The translations under genes were made by a program, and so were the position numbers. A stretch of 64,000 nt of DNA from Alphaproteobacteria bacterium (GTDB lineage: Bacteria > Bacteroidota > Bacteroidia > Bacteroidales > FEN-979). The DNA lies in the NCBI GenBank assembly GCA_009928665.1, contig SACF01000017.1, forward strand, positions 1 through 64,000, written 5' to 3'. Below the pieces are notes generated by a model. That model saw only the letters and a list, made by a program, of their open reading frames with translations, had not been told where the DNA came from and did no database searches. Shown here piece by piece: positions 8,666 to 17,415 of this stretch (positions within the stretch are counted from its first letter, which is position 1; every line of letters starts with the position of its first letter).

Positions 8666-10411
8666 ATGGAGAAAAGTTGGGTCTTAAAAGCGCAGGGGGA
8701 TTCGGTAATTACCAAGGAGTTATCGCAATCGCTGGGTATCGACATGTCGCTTACCAATCTCCTTGTTCAGCGGGGAATTACCACCGTTGAGGGGGCAAAG
8801 ACCTTTTTCCGACCCTCCTTTTCCGATCTTCATGATCCTTTCCTGATGAAGGATATGGACCGGGCGGTGGCACGGATTACCAAGGCCGTCTCAAATCATG
8901 AAAAAATTCTGGTTTACGGCGATTACGATGTGGATGGCACTTCGGCCGTGGCGCTTGTTTATACTTTTCTTCAAAGTTTTTACCCCGACGTTGATTTTTA
9001 CATTCCCGACCGGTATGATGAGGGATACGGCATCTCGGTCAAAGGGATTGATTTTGCTTTTGATGCAGGGATCAGTCTGGTCATTGCCCTCGATTGCGGC
9101 ATCAAGGCTGTCGAAAAAGTGGCCTATGCCGGAAGCAAAGGGATCGATTTCATCATCTGCGATCACCACCGGCCCGGGGCTGAACTTCCTCCTGCCAGCG
9201 CCATTCTCGACCCCAAACGGTCAGATTGTCTCTATCCTTATAAAGAGCTGTCGGGTTGCGGAATCGGGTTTAAACTGATTCAGGCTTATGCCCAGGTTCA
9301 CTGTATCGAATTTGAGAAACTGATCCAGTATCTTGACCTCGTCGTCATCGCCATTGCATCCGATATTGTTGACATTACGGGTGAGAACAGGGTACTTGCC
9401 TTTTATGGGCTGAAGCTCATCAATACGAAACCCCGGCCGGGGCTGGAGGCCTTGCTCCGCTATTCGAGCGTTCTTAAAAATGATGACGGCAGCGGCAGGT
9501 ATGTCTTTAACCGGGAGCTTACCATTACCGATCTGGTCTTTATGATCGGTCCAAGGATCAATGCCGCAGGCCGGATTGAGAGCGGAAAGAATTCGGTCAG
9601 GCTGCTGATCACGCAGGATCCCGGTGAAGCCAATCTGCTTGCCGAACAGATCAATGCTTACAATACCGAACGCAAAACCCTCGATTCGCTGGCCACGCAA
9701 CAGGCGATGGCGATGATCGAAGCCGATGAGCGGCTCAGAAATGCCCGTTCGACGGTGATATACCATCCGGAATGGCATAAGGGAGTAATCGGGATTGTAG
9801 CATCCCGGCTTACCGAAAACTTTTACCGGCCCACGGTGGTTTTGACCCTTTCGAACGGACTGATCACCGGATCGGCACGAAGTGTCAGGGACTTTGACAT
9901 CTATGAAGCCGTAGATGCTTGCAGCGATCTGCTTGAGCATTTCGGAGGACATAAGTTCGCGGCCGGCCTGTCGTTGCAACCCTGCAACCTGGAAGCATTC
10001 AGCCAACGGTTTGAAGCGACGGTGAGCAGCAGGCTGGAGGGAATTGAGCTGGTCCCGGTTCTGGAAATCGACGCCCCCCTCTCGTTGAACGCGATCAATT
10101 CAAGGTTCTACGCTGTACTCAAACAATTTGCCCCATTTGGCCCGGGAAATATGGCGCCGGTTTTCATCACCCGCGGCGTAATGGATGCCGGAGGATCGCG
10201 CATTGTCGGTAAAAACCACCTGAAACTATCAGTCGTCCACCCCGAAATTGCGGGAGGACCATTTTCTGCAATCGCCTTTCAACAGGGCGAACATTTCAAC
10301 CTGATCGAAAAGCAGATTCCCTTCAACATCTGTTATCATGTGGAGGAGAATGAATGGAACGGGTCAGTTAATCTTCAACTGAACATCAAAGATATCAAAT
10401 TCGCCGGTTAG
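8666..10411 (+). CDS. recJ: Single-stranded-DNA-specific exonuclease RecJ
   Basis: 5'-3' single-strand exonuclease acting in recombination and mismatch repair. DHH-family metal motifs are visible: VYGDYDVDGTSAVAL around residue 85, LDCGIKA, and ICDHHRPG. The DHHA1 domain carries GSARSVRDFDIYEAV and GGHKFAAGLSL, and an OB-fold follows at the C-terminus (ARFNICYHVEEN-like stretch, FNICYHVEENEWNG). The 581 residues match the family length. It converges on pfkA and overlaps it by four bases, so the two mRNAs are complementary at their 3' ends. Confidence 0.96.
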   Translation: MEKSWVLKAQGDSVITKELSQSLGIDMSLTNLLVQRGITTVEGAKTFFRPSFSDLHDPFLMKDMDRAVARITKAVSNHEKILVYGDYDVDGTSAVALVYTFLQSFYPDVDFYIPDRYDEGYGISVKGIDFAFDAGISLVIALDCGIKAVEKVAYAGSKGIDFIICDHHRPGAELPPASAILDPKRSDCLYPYKELSGCGIGFKLIQAYAQVHCIEFEKLIQYLDLVVIAIASDIVDITGENRVLAFYGLKLINTKPRPGLEALLRYSSVLKNDDGSGRYVFNRELTITDLVFMIGPRINAAGRIESGKNSVRLLITQDPGEANLLAEQINAYNTERKTLDSLATQQAMAMIEADERLRNARSTVIYHPEWHKGVIGIVASRLTENFYRPTVVLTLSNGLITGSARSVRDFDIYEAVDACSDLLEHFGGHKFAAGLSLQPCNLEAFSQRFEATVSSRLEGIELVPVLEIDAPLSLNAINSRFYAVLKQFAPFGPGNMAPVFITRGVMDAGGSRIVGKNHLKLSVVHPEIAGGPFSAIAFQQGEHFNLIEKQIPFNICYHVEENEWNGSVNLQLNIKDIKFAG

Positions 10412-11430
10412 CAGCGTTCATTGCCAAAGCAAACACCCATCATGATCGCTTTCTCAATGAGCGGATGGTCGGCTGGCACCTGACGAAGTTTACCACCAAC
10501 ATCCGAAAGCGGCACTGAGGTTACCTCCAATCCTTTCTGCGACACCATTTGTCCGAACTTTTTCTGGGCAATAAGTTCAACGGCTTGGGCCCCGAAACGG
10601 GTTGCCAATACGCGGTCCATCGGCGACGGGTTTCCACCGCGCTGGATATAGCCCAAAATAGTTTCGCGGGTCTCGAGGCCCGTCATCTGCATGATGTTGC
10701 CGGCAACGTAGCGACCTGCCGATTCACCCTTGGGTACGGGGATACCTTCGGCCACGACAACGATGGAGTAAGGTTTTTTATTGATTGCCCTTTTTTTCAG
10801 ACAACGCGCAACGGTATCGATATCAAATTCAATTTCGGGAATGAGGATGACATCTCCACCGCTGGCCATCCCTGAATATAACGCAAGCCATCCTGCGTGG
10901 TGGCCCATCACTTCGATAACCATGATCCGTTTGTGGCTGTTGGCGGTGGTGTGCAGCCGGTCGATGGCTTCGGTGGCGATCCAGAGGGCGGAGTCGAAGC
11001 CAAAGGTTACATCGGTCCCCCACACATCATTGTCGATAGTCTTGGGAATGCCGATGATATTCAATCCGGCTTCCGAAAGCTGGGCAGCGGTTCGCTGGGT
11101 TCCGTTGCCGCCGATACAGACCAGGGCATCGAGCCCTAACTCCTGGTAATGCTTTTTTATCAGTTTGGGTTTATCGATGGCATTGAAAACACTGCCTTTT
11201 TTGAAGGGATTTTCACGCGAGGTTCCCAGGATGGTTCCGCCGAGGGTGAGAATGCCCGAAAGAAGATTTTCGTCGAGGTTGATATACTCTTCATTGATCA
11301 ACCCTAAAAAGCCCGAAGAGATGCCAATAACCTCCATGCCATATTCCAGGATGGCGGTCTTCCCGACTCCACGGATGGCTGCATTGATTCCCGGACAATC
11401 ACCTCCGGCGGTCAGGATTCCGATGCGCAT
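10408..11430 (-). CDS. pfkA: 6-phosphofructokinase
   Basis: Phosphorylates fructose 6-phosphate in glycolysis. The 340-residue PFK fold shows GGDCPGINAAIRG at the N-terminus, PKTIDNDVWGTD for the catalytic loop and VMGHHAGWLALYSG for the substrate site. The nucleotide loop reads GGNGT: the Gly that permits ATP is present, but the Asp of the usual GGDGS is Asn. The Lys in PKTIDND is typical of the mixed (group III) and PPi-dependent clades, whereas classical ATP enzymes have Gly there. Gly plus Lys suggests an ATP-dependent group III enzyme, though phosphoryl donor choice is not certain from sequence. The ATG is adjacent to a run of A and a repeat-rich upstream region. Confidence 0.92.
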   Translation of the reverse strand: MRIGILTAGGDCPGINAAIRGVGKTAILEYGMEVIGISSGFLGLINEEYINLDENLLSGILTLGGTILGTSRENPFKKGSVFNAIDKPKLIKKHYQELGLDALVCIGGNGTQRTAAQLSEAGLNIIGIPKTIDNDVWGTDVTFGFDSALWIATEAIDRLHTTANSHKRIMVIEVMGHHAGWLALYSGMASGGDVILIPEIEFDIDTVARCLKKRAINKKPYSIVVVAEGIPVPKGESAGRYVAGNIMQMTGLETRETILGYIQRGGNPSPMDRVLATRFGAQAVELIAQKKFGQMVSQKGLEVTSVPLSDVGGKLRQVPADHPLIEKAIMMGVCFGNERC

Positions 11431-11444
11431 AAAAAAAATTCAAA

Positions 11445-11477
11445 TTAGCGAATAGCGAATAGAGATTAGCGATTAGG
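11445..11477. repeat. TAGCGAAT-type short repeat array
   Basis: Overlapping units TAGCGAATAGCGAATAGAGA and TTAGCGATTAG lie just upstream of pfkA on its 5' side. The unit resembles in style, but not in sequence, the other word-like repeats in this window. Confidence 0.45.
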
Positions 11478-11537
11478 GAGAAAACAATAAGTGAACGTTC
11501 AAATCAGGCATTAGGCGTTGGTAATAAGGAAGAATGT

Positions 11538-11591
11538 CGTTTTCAATTTTCCGTTTTCAATTGTCAATTGTCAATTGTCCATTGTCAATTC
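11538..11591. repeat. TTTTCAA / ATTGTCA repeat array
   Basis: Contains TTTTCAATTTTC, TTTTCAATTGTCAATTG, a further TCAATTGTC and a variant CCATTGTCAATT. It shares its first 15 bases (TCGTTTTCAATTTTC) with the array inside murF-alr at 23075. It lies between pfkA and the 299-residue coiled-coil gene. Confidence 0.6.
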
Positions 11592-11606
11592 TTCGTCCGC
11601 TCTTTG

Positions 11607-12506
11607 TTACTTCAACTCGAACGTTCCTTCGCCAATTGCTTTGTCGTCGGCGAAGACTGAAACAATGTACCGTCCTTTCATCGCCGGTTTGTCGGTATCC
11701 TTCTTGGTCCATGCAACACAAATGTTCATGGCTTTTCCATCATAGGAAATGTCTTCCCGGAGCGAATAGGGGAGCGTTTGTCCGTTAAAAACGAAGGTGT
11801 CGTACTTGCTCTTGATGACCACTACATTGTCGGGGCGCTGGATCCTGATATAAATAATCTTTTTACCGGAAGTAACCAGGGGATTTTCACCGATGGTAAA
11901 GCAGATCCTGATCCGGTCGGTGCGGCTGGCTTTGTCGGTTTTCTGTTCTTTGGAACCGCCCGATTTAAGCTTGTAGGGAGTTGCCGTGACATCGTATGCC
12001 TTTAAAAAGGTGGCCTGGTTCATTTTTTCACGCAGTTCTTCCTTGTCTTTCATCAGGCTTTGGTTCCGGTTCTGTTCGGTCTTCACCACCTGGCGGATCC
12101 GTTCATTTTCGGCCGTCAGTTCTCGGTTCACGGTGTAAAGCGAATCCATCTGATGCACATATCCCTGGGCGACCTTCTGGAGCCGGGCAAGTTTTTTGCG
12201 GATGATGTTGTATTCATATTCGGTGTCGAGCAGTCGCCTGATCTCGAGGGCATTTTGCTGGATGAGGCTATCCTTCGACCGGAGCGAATCCGAAAGGGCT
12301 CCATACGAAATTTTAATGGTGTTATGCTCGGTCATCAGCGAATCGAGATCGTGTTGCAGTTCGACTTTCTCGGCTTCCTTGGCTTTAATCATTTTCATGA
12401 GCTGGGACCGCTGGATGAAAAGCCAAAACAGCATGACGAGGATGACCAGTGCCAGAATTGCAACGAAAACTTTATACTTTCTTGAGGATGCGTTTGATTC
12501 TTCCAT
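11607..12506 (-). CDS. Membrane-anchored coiled-coil protein of unknown function
   Basis: The 299-residue protein has a short cytosolic N-terminus and one membrane helix (VFVAILALVILVMLFWLFI, about 13-31). A long heptad-like coiled coil follows, roughly 35-165 (AKEAEKVELQHDLDSL ... NRELTAENERIRQVV). The C-terminal globular beta-rich domain (about 175-299) contains RIRICFTIGENPLVTSGKKI and ends GKGTFELK-like (GEGTFELK). I do not recognise a named family. The architecture suggests a periplasmic spacer carrying a terminal domain. It lies 34 bases downstream of the C69 peptidase gene on the same strand and may be co-transcribed with it. Confidence 0.75.
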   Translation of the reverse strand: MEESNASSRKYKVFVAILALVILVMLFWLFIQRSQLMKMIKAKEAEKVELQHDLDSLMTEHNTIKISYGALSDSLRSKDSLIQQNALEIRRLLDTEYEYNIIRKKLARLQKVAQGYVHQMDSLYTVNRELTAENERIRQVVKTEQNRNQSLMKDKEELREKMNQATFLKAYDVTATPYKLKSGGSKEQKTDKASRTDRIRICFTIGENPLVTSGKKIIYIRIQRPDNVVVIKSKYDTFVFNGQTLPYSLREDISYDGKAMNICVAWTKKDTDKPAMKGRYIVSVFADDKAIGEGTFELK

Positions 12507-12540
12507 GGTCTCTTTTTTTCAAATCAAAATTCCAATTCCA

Positions 12541-14226
12541 TCAATGAGCCGACGGGCCGGTTTGAAGGATTACGTTCCCGTGATCATCTACGATCTCTTT
12601 CAGCCACCATTTCGGATAGCCCGGTTGTGAAGGCATCACCGGAACGCCATAAGGATTGGTTTCAAATTTGCCATCTTTTTCCTTTTTCACGTTGCCGTCC
12701 ATATATTTCACGAAGAGATACTGGAAGAGCTCCTGCCACCGCTTCACCGTGGCCTGTCCGGTTTTCACGGAGTAGTCGGTGATGTATTTGATTCCCGAAG
12801 CCTTTTCTTTTTTATACAGTTCCATGGCTTTTTTGTCGATCATGGTAGTGGTTTCTTCGACATACTTTTTCTCAAGTTCCTGCTGTAACGGCTGGATGTC
12901 TTTGATCATGTAGTCATATTTGGTGTAAGCCCAGTTGGAGACCAGGTTAAAGGTCCAGAACGCGGAGGTGTTGCTGAAGTGGTACAAATCTCCGTTCCCT
13001 ACGCGGTAGGCTTCCGGAACGCGGGTCATGCCGCAATACATGGGGGAATAGACCATGGTGTAAGTGTCGTCGAGTCCAAACCAGAAAATTCCGCCGATGG
13101 GATCGGGTAACCAGTTGCGCGACTGGGCCACGAAGACGAAACCGGTTTGCTGGGTCGAGGTGGCGCGTTCATGAATATAGGCGACACTGTCAACATCCCA
13201 GGTCATCGGACGCCAGCGGTAGGGACAATGGAACGGGCCGGCGCCGAGGTCATTGTTCATATCCATTTTAGTGCCTTCATAGTGGTCGCGCATGAGGTTC
13301 ATCACATCCTGCACACTGATCTTCTTATCGGGTTTGATCCAGAGTGGCATCCGGTTCGTGGCATATCCATTTTTGCCTTTCACAATATGGCCCATGGCAT
13401 AATCCTGATACATTCCCATGTTTGAATTGACCCGGTTGAACATAGCCCAAACCCGCGCTTCGCAAGCTCTGGTTGCGCTGAAATCGGCCGGAGCATAGGT
13501 ATCAGAAAAGCTGAATTCCTTATCCTCGCCGGTGAACCATCCCATTTTACGCGCAAAAGAGATCACATCGGGAGCATACAGGCAGTTTTCGGGATCATTC
13601 ATCGGGAACTGGGTTATCCGGGGATGGTTGGCGTGGCCGCTGACATATCCGTCGGGAATGCGCATAGCAACCCAAACGGCGCCTTTTTCCACTTTTCCTT
13701 TGCCGATCAATTCCACGATCCACGCTTCATTGGCATCGGAAACGGAAAACGATTCACCGCTGCTGGCATATCCGTAATTGGCAACCAGTTCACCCATGAT
13801 GCGGATGGCCTCGCGGGCGGTCTTTGCACGCATGAGGGAAACATAGATCAGCGCCCCGTAATCGCAGATGGCCCCGGGCTGTTCGGCCAACTCTTCCCGA
13901 CCGCCAAAGGTGGTCTCTCCGATGGCAACCTGATGTTCGTTCATGTTGCCGATAACATTATAGGTATGTTTTACCTGGGAGATCTTGCCCAGCGGTTTTC
14001 CGGTATCCCATTCGACCACTTCAAACATGCTTCCGGCAGGCCAGTCGCGGGCAGGCCAGTGGTACAGTTCGCCAAACAGCGTGTGCGAATCAGCCGAATA
14101 AGTTATCATGACCGAACCGTCGGTGGTGGATCCTTTGGTAAAAATGAAATTGGTACAGGCCGGGGCTTTCATCTGAAAGCCGGCAAAGATCAATAAGAAC
14201 AGGAAGAGAGAGATGGATTTACGCAT
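12541..14226 (-). CDS. C69-family (dipeptidase / U34) peptidase, secreted
   Basis: The 561-residue protein starts with a signal peptide (KSISLFLFLLIFAGFQMKAPA), and Cys24 follows directly in ACTNFIFTKGSTTDGS. In C69 enzymes an N-terminal Cys exposed by processing is the Ntn-hydrolase nucleophile, and this position fits. Other family segments are GNMNEHQVAIGETTFGGR, GALIYVSLMRAKTAREAI and SFSVSDANEAWIVELIG. It probably cleaves dipeptides in the periplasm. The APAC context is not a good lipobox, so lipidation is unlikely. A -7 box lies 44 bases upstream. Confidence 0.88.
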   Translation of the reverse strand: MRKSISLFLFLLIFAGFQMKAPACTNFIFTKGSTTDGSVMITYSADSHTLFGELYHWPARDWPAGSMFEVVEWDTGKPLGKISQVKHTYNVIGNMNEHQVAIGETTFGGREELAEQPGAICDYGALIYVSLMRAKTAREAIRIMGELVANYGYASSGESFSVSDANEAWIVELIGKGKVEKGAVWVAMRIPDGYVSGHANHPRITQFPMNDPENCLYAPDVISFARKMGWFTGEDKEFSFSDTYAPADFSATRACEARVWAMFNRVNSNMGMYQDYAMGHIVKGKNGYATNRMPLWIKPDKKISVQDVMNLMRDHYEGTKMDMNNDLGAGPFHCPYRWRPMTWDVDSVAYIHERATSTQQTGFVFVAQSRNWLPDPIGGIFWFGLDDTYTMVYSPMYCGMTRVPEAYRVGNGDLYHFSNTSAFWTFNLVSNWAYTKYDYMIKDIQPLQQELEKKYVEETTTMIDKKAMELYKKEKASGIKYITDYSVKTGQATVKRWQELFQYLFVKYMDGNVKKEKDGKFETNPYGVPVMPSQPGYPKWWLKEIVDDHGNVILQTGPSAH

Positions 14227-14269
14227 AGATAGATAATTGCTTAGAAAGATTAATAGATAAATCGGGCAT

Positions 14270-14277
14270 CAAAGCTA
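14270..14277 (-). promoter_or_regulatory. Candidate -7 box for the C69 peptidase gene
   Basis: The minus strand reads TAGCTTTG, a match to TAnnTTTG. Confidence 0.45.
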
Positions 14278-14405
14278 CAAAATATTTCTGAAACCGGAGA
14301 ACCCGACGGGTGCAATCGGTGCCACAATATGAAATTCATAGGAATCATTAATGGCTTATCTCCCGCAGATAGCCTGAAAATTGATGCTCCGGTTAAAAAA
14401 TTCAC

Positions 14406-14413
14406 TACATTTG
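14406..14413 (+). promoter_or_regulatory. Promoter for the outer-membrane barrel/waaA operon
   Basis: TACATTTG (TAnnTTTG) is preceded by TTG at 14381-14383, 22 bases upstream, giving both the -33 and -7 elements of a Bacteroidota promoter. The ATG is 21 bases downstream. Confidence 0.6.
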
Positions 14414-14433
14414 TTGACTGATCCTGATTAGGC

Positions 14434-15219
14434 ATGAAAAAAATTCTGCTGATCCTCACAATTTTTTCCTTCACCTTGAATGGTGCAGCGCAGGCTGTGT
14501 CGGACACCGCCCGGCCCACGACTTCACCGGTAAAGGCAACCGCAAAAAAAGCCCGGAATATGTCATTGGGTTTTTCTGCAGGGTATTCGATGGTTTTCGG
14601 TAAGTATGGAGCAGTCGATCCCCAGGATAAAAATTCGGGATTTGCCTCGGGGGGATGGCTGGCCCAGGTTGCTTTCGACTGGATGGGAAAGAACCGGTTC
14701 GGTTTGGAGCTGCAATATATTTTTCAACAAAATCCGCTGAAAGACTCTGCCGAAAAAGTGTATCCCTCCGGCCAAAGCTATACGCTGGGATCAGGAACCT
14801 GGAACAACCATTACCTGCTTATCGGTCCGGTTTTCATGACCGACTTCAACAGGCTCCGTATCCATGCACGGCTATTGGGCGGGATCATCTATTCATTCAG
14901 TTCCCATTTCAACACCACCGATCCTTACTCAGGGAATAATAACCACAACCAGGGAGCTGGTTTTGCCATGCAGTTAGGTGCAGGGGTCGGATATGTTGTG
15001 TCGAAAGTTGTCACCCTCCGGTTCAACCTTGATTTTATTGCCGGTTGGCCGGGCAAGGAGCGGCAATACGCTTCTCAGTTCATTCGCTGGGATGAACATA
15101 TCGATCCCAAGACAGGCCAGGTCGTATATGAACCGGTTTATTCGGCTCCGGTAGAATATGTGATCAAAAAAGTCGTTACTACACTGAACCCTTCGGTTGG
15201 AGTTGTCTTCAAATTCTGA
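14434..15219 (+). CDS. Outer-membrane beta-barrel protein (unknown role), first of a pair
   Basis: A signal peptide (KKILLILTIFSFTLNGAAQA) precedes a Gly- and aromatic-rich sequence with alternating hydrophobic residues, e.g. NMSLGFSAGYSMVFGKYG, GLELQYIFQQNPL and MQLGAGVGYVVSKVVTLRFNLDF. It ends in Phe (SVGVVFKF), the usual last residue recognised by the barrel assembly machinery. The 261-residue length fits an eight-strand-type barrel. The neighbouring gene encodes a similar protein, and waaA follows, so a role in the outer membrane next to LPS core synthesis is plausible. No specific function is seen. Confidence 0.75.
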   Translation: MKKILLILTIFSFTLNGAAQAVSDTARPTTSPVKATAKKARNMSLGFSAGYSMVFGKYGAVDPQDKNSGFASGGWLAQVAFDWMGKNRFGLELQYIFQQNPLKDSAEKVYPSGQSYTLGSGTWNNHYLLIGPVFMTDFNRLRIHARLLGGIIYSFSSHFNTTDPYSGNNNHNQGAGFAMQLGAGVGYVVSKVVTLRFNLDFIAGWPGKERQYASQFIRWDEHIDPKTGQVVYEPVYSAPVEYVIKKVVTTLNPSVGVVFKF

Positions 15220-15240
15220 CCCTGAATCAAAACCGTTCCA

Positions 15241-16005
15241 ATGAAATCAGGCCGGATTCCCCTTCTTATCCTCGTTTTCCTGATCACCTCATCTGCCATG
15301 ATGGCACAGGTAAGCATCCGCGATTCGGTGATCTTTACCCCCATCATTTATGCCACCTATGGCTACCAGTTCCCCGGAGGCGACCTGGCCAAGCGATTTG
15401 GATCGAATTCGAGCATTGGCGGGGGATTTATGATCAAGACAAAGCATAACTGGCTCTTTGGAGTCGAAGGTAATTTCATGTTCGGTCAACAAGTCTGGGG
15501 AAGCGATACCATGTTGAGCAACATCTCGACCAGTCAGGGATTTATCATCGACGCCAACGGATTTTACGCAGATCTGGTTTATTATGAAAGAGGATATAAT
15601 TTCTTTTTCAAGACCGGTAAGGTAATACCGGTTTTGTCGCCCAATCCGAACTCGGGACTGGTCTTCATTGCAGGGGTTGGTTATATTCAGGACAAGATCA
15701 GGATCCATAATCCGGGCAATACGGCTCCCCAATTGTTAGGGGATTATAAAAAGGGGTATGACCGGTTGAATGGCGGACTTGCCGTGACCGGGTCAGTAGG
15801 GTACATGTATCTGAGCAACAAGCGACTGCTTAATTTTTCGGTCCATTTCGAATTCATGCAAGCCTGGACCAAGCCTTACCGTGAACGGGACTTTGATACA
15901 GGGCTGAAGGACACGAAGAACCTGAGCAGTCAGTTTTACACGATCAGGGCTGTCTGGATGATCCCGCTTTACCGGAGGACGCCTAAGGAATTCTACTATT
16001 ATTAA
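15241..16005 (+). CDS. Outer-membrane beta-barrel protein (unknown role), second of a pair
   Basis: Lies 21 bases after the previous gene. The signal peptide is KSGRIPLLILVFLITSSAMMAQ. Barrel-like strands follow: VIFTPIIYATYGYQFPGGDLA, SIGGGFMIKTKHNWLFGVEGNFMFG and LNFSVHFEFMQAW. It ends in aromatic residues (EFYYY). The 254-residue size and topology match the upstream gene product, suggesting paralogs or co-functioning proteins. It is followed after 26 bases by waaA. The function is unknown. Confidence 0.75.
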   Translation: MKSGRIPLLILVFLITSSAMMAQVSIRDSVIFTPIIYATYGYQFPGGDLAKRFGSNSSIGGGFMIKTKHNWLFGVEGNFMFGQQVWGSDTMLSNISTSQGFIIDANGFYADLVYYERGYNFFFKTGKVIPVLSPNPNSGLVFIAGVGYIQDKIRIHNPGNTAPQLLGDYKKGYDRLNGGLAVTGSVGYMYLSNKRLLNFSVHFEFMQAWTKPYRERDFDTGLKDTKNLSSQFYTIRAVWMIPLYRRTPKEFYYY

Positions 16006-16031
16006 GCTTGACCGGGGAGCTGTCGGGAGGG

Positions 16032-17336
16032 ATGAAAGCACTCTACACGTTGGTTATTTGTTGTTACGGACTGATCCTGAACATAGCCGCTTTGTTCAGT
16101 GATAAAGCCCGAAAATGGGTTGCGGGCCGCAGAAGCCTTTTCAGCAAAATAGAACAGTGGATTCAGGGTATTGACCGGGAGCGAACGCCTGTCATCTGGT
16201 TTCATGCCTCTTCCCTGGGCGAATTTGAACAGGGACGGCCGGTCATCGAGGCCTTCAGAGAGACCCGGCCTGAGTGCAAGATTGTGCTTACATTTTTTTC
16301 CCCTTCGGGTTATGAGATCAGAAAAAATTATGACCAGGCCGACCTGGTAACCTATCTGCCGCTGGATCTGCCCCGCAATGCCCGGCGCTTTGTTGAACTG
16401 GTCAACCCTTCCATGGCGGTCTTCATAAAATATGATTTTTGGTTCAACTTCTTGTCGGAATTAGCGACCCGCCGCATCCCGGTCTTCTATGTTTCAGCAA
16501 TGTTCAGGCCCGCTCACTATTTTTTTAAATGGTACGGTTTCTGGCCCCGAAAACAACTCCGGGGGGTAACCCGGTTTTTCGTTCAGGACCATGAATCGCG
16601 TAAGCTCATGAACAACGCGGGTTTCGAAAATGTCACCGTGACCGGTGATACCCGTTTCGATAGGGTTTTTGCCATCGCAAAGCAAAAAAAGACCTTTCCC
16701 CTCATCGAGAATTTCATAGGCAATCAACAGGTTTTTATCTGCGGGAGCACCTGGCCGGCCGATGAAAAAATACTGTTCCCCTGGATCAGGGAGGTGATCG
16801 GAGAAAGGCAGCACAACCAAATAACCGGAACTTCAGCAGACGACCGACAACCCGGCCCGGGACTGAAGTTCATTATCGCTCCTCATGACACCGGTGAACA
16901 GCGGATCCGTGAAATTTCGGAAGGGCTGAACCTGCCCTGTATCCGTTATTCAGAACTCACCGTCGAAAACGATAAAACGGCCGGTATCCTGATCATCGAC
17001 GTCATCGGGATCCTTTCGCAATTGTATCAGTATGCCTGGTTAGCCTTTATCGGTGGTGGATTCGGCAGCGGATTGCATAATATTCAAGAGCCTGTGACCT
17101 TCGGGGTTCCGGTGCTTTTTGGTCCCGGGTATCAAAAATTCAGGGAGGCTACCGATCTGGTCAGACTCGGCGGGGCTTTCACACTCAGCGCTACTTCCGA
17201 ACTCAGACACACGGTCGAAAAGCTGACCGGCGATCCGGAGCTGTATCGCAAGGCAAGTGCCTGTTGTCGCAATTATGTGGATGAGAACCGGGGAGCAACC
17301 GAAAAGATCATGCAATGGTTTCGGCAGGATCGATGA
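16032..17336 (+). CDS. waaA: 3-deoxy-D-manno-octulosonic acid (Kdo) transferase
   Basis: Adds Kdo to lipid A precursor at the inner face of the cytoplasmic membrane. The start was placed at the ATG at 16032 (MKALYTLVICCYGLILNIAALF), which gives the short N-terminal membrane anchor typical of the family; a TTG at 16008 would add eight residues. The catalytic N-domain shows WFHASSLGEFEQGRPVIEAFR with the conserved Glu. The C-domain shows CGSTWPADE, FIGGGFGSGLHNIQEPVTFGVPVLFGP and the donor-binding Glu. The 434-residue length is normal. It is the third gene of an outer-membrane operon. Confidence 0.95.
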   Translation: MKALYTLVICCYGLILNIAALFSDKARKWVAGRRSLFSKIEQWIQGIDRERTPVIWFHASSLGEFEQGRPVIEAFRETRPECKIVLTFFSPSGYEIRKNYDQADLVTYLPLDLPRNARRFVELVNPSMAVFIKYDFWFNFLSELATRRIPVFYVSAMFRPAHYFFKWYGFWPRKQLRGVTRFFVQDHESRKLMNNAGFENVTVTGDTRFDRVFAIAKQKKTFPLIENFIGNQQVFICGSTWPADEKILFPWIREVIGERQHNQITGTSADDRQPGPGLKFIIAPHDTGEQRIREISEGLNLPCIRYSELTVENDKTAGILIIDVIGILSQLYQYAWLAFIGGGFGSGLHNIQEPVTFGVPVLFGPGYQKFREATDLVRLGGAFTLSATSELRHTVEKLTGDPELYRKASACCRNYVDENRGATEKIMQWFRQDR

Positions 17337-17372
17337 TCAAAAGGTTTTTTCGTTTTGAACCATTGTTTTTTC

Positions 17373-17380
17373 TATTTTTG
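17373..17380 (+). promoter_or_regulatory. Candidate -7 box for the lipoprotein gene
   Basis: TATTTTTG matches TAnnTTTG, with a TTTTG 16 bases upstream that may serve as a short-spaced -33 element. The ATG is 36 bases downstream. Confidence 0.5.
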
Positions 17381-17415
17381 GCATATCAGATATATCGAAC
17401 CTTAAATCATGTAAC

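Noticed and set aside
9221..10006. Minus-strand open frame of 261 codons within recJ
   Set aside because: recJ is complete and well supported; the antisense frame has no family features.
11538..11591. Possible CRISPR array
   Set aside because: Units are only 7-9 bases, directly abutting, with no spacers and no cas genes.
16008..16031. TTG start for waaA
   Set aside because: The ATG at 16032 gives the family-typical N-terminal anchor; the extra eight residues add nothing recognisable.
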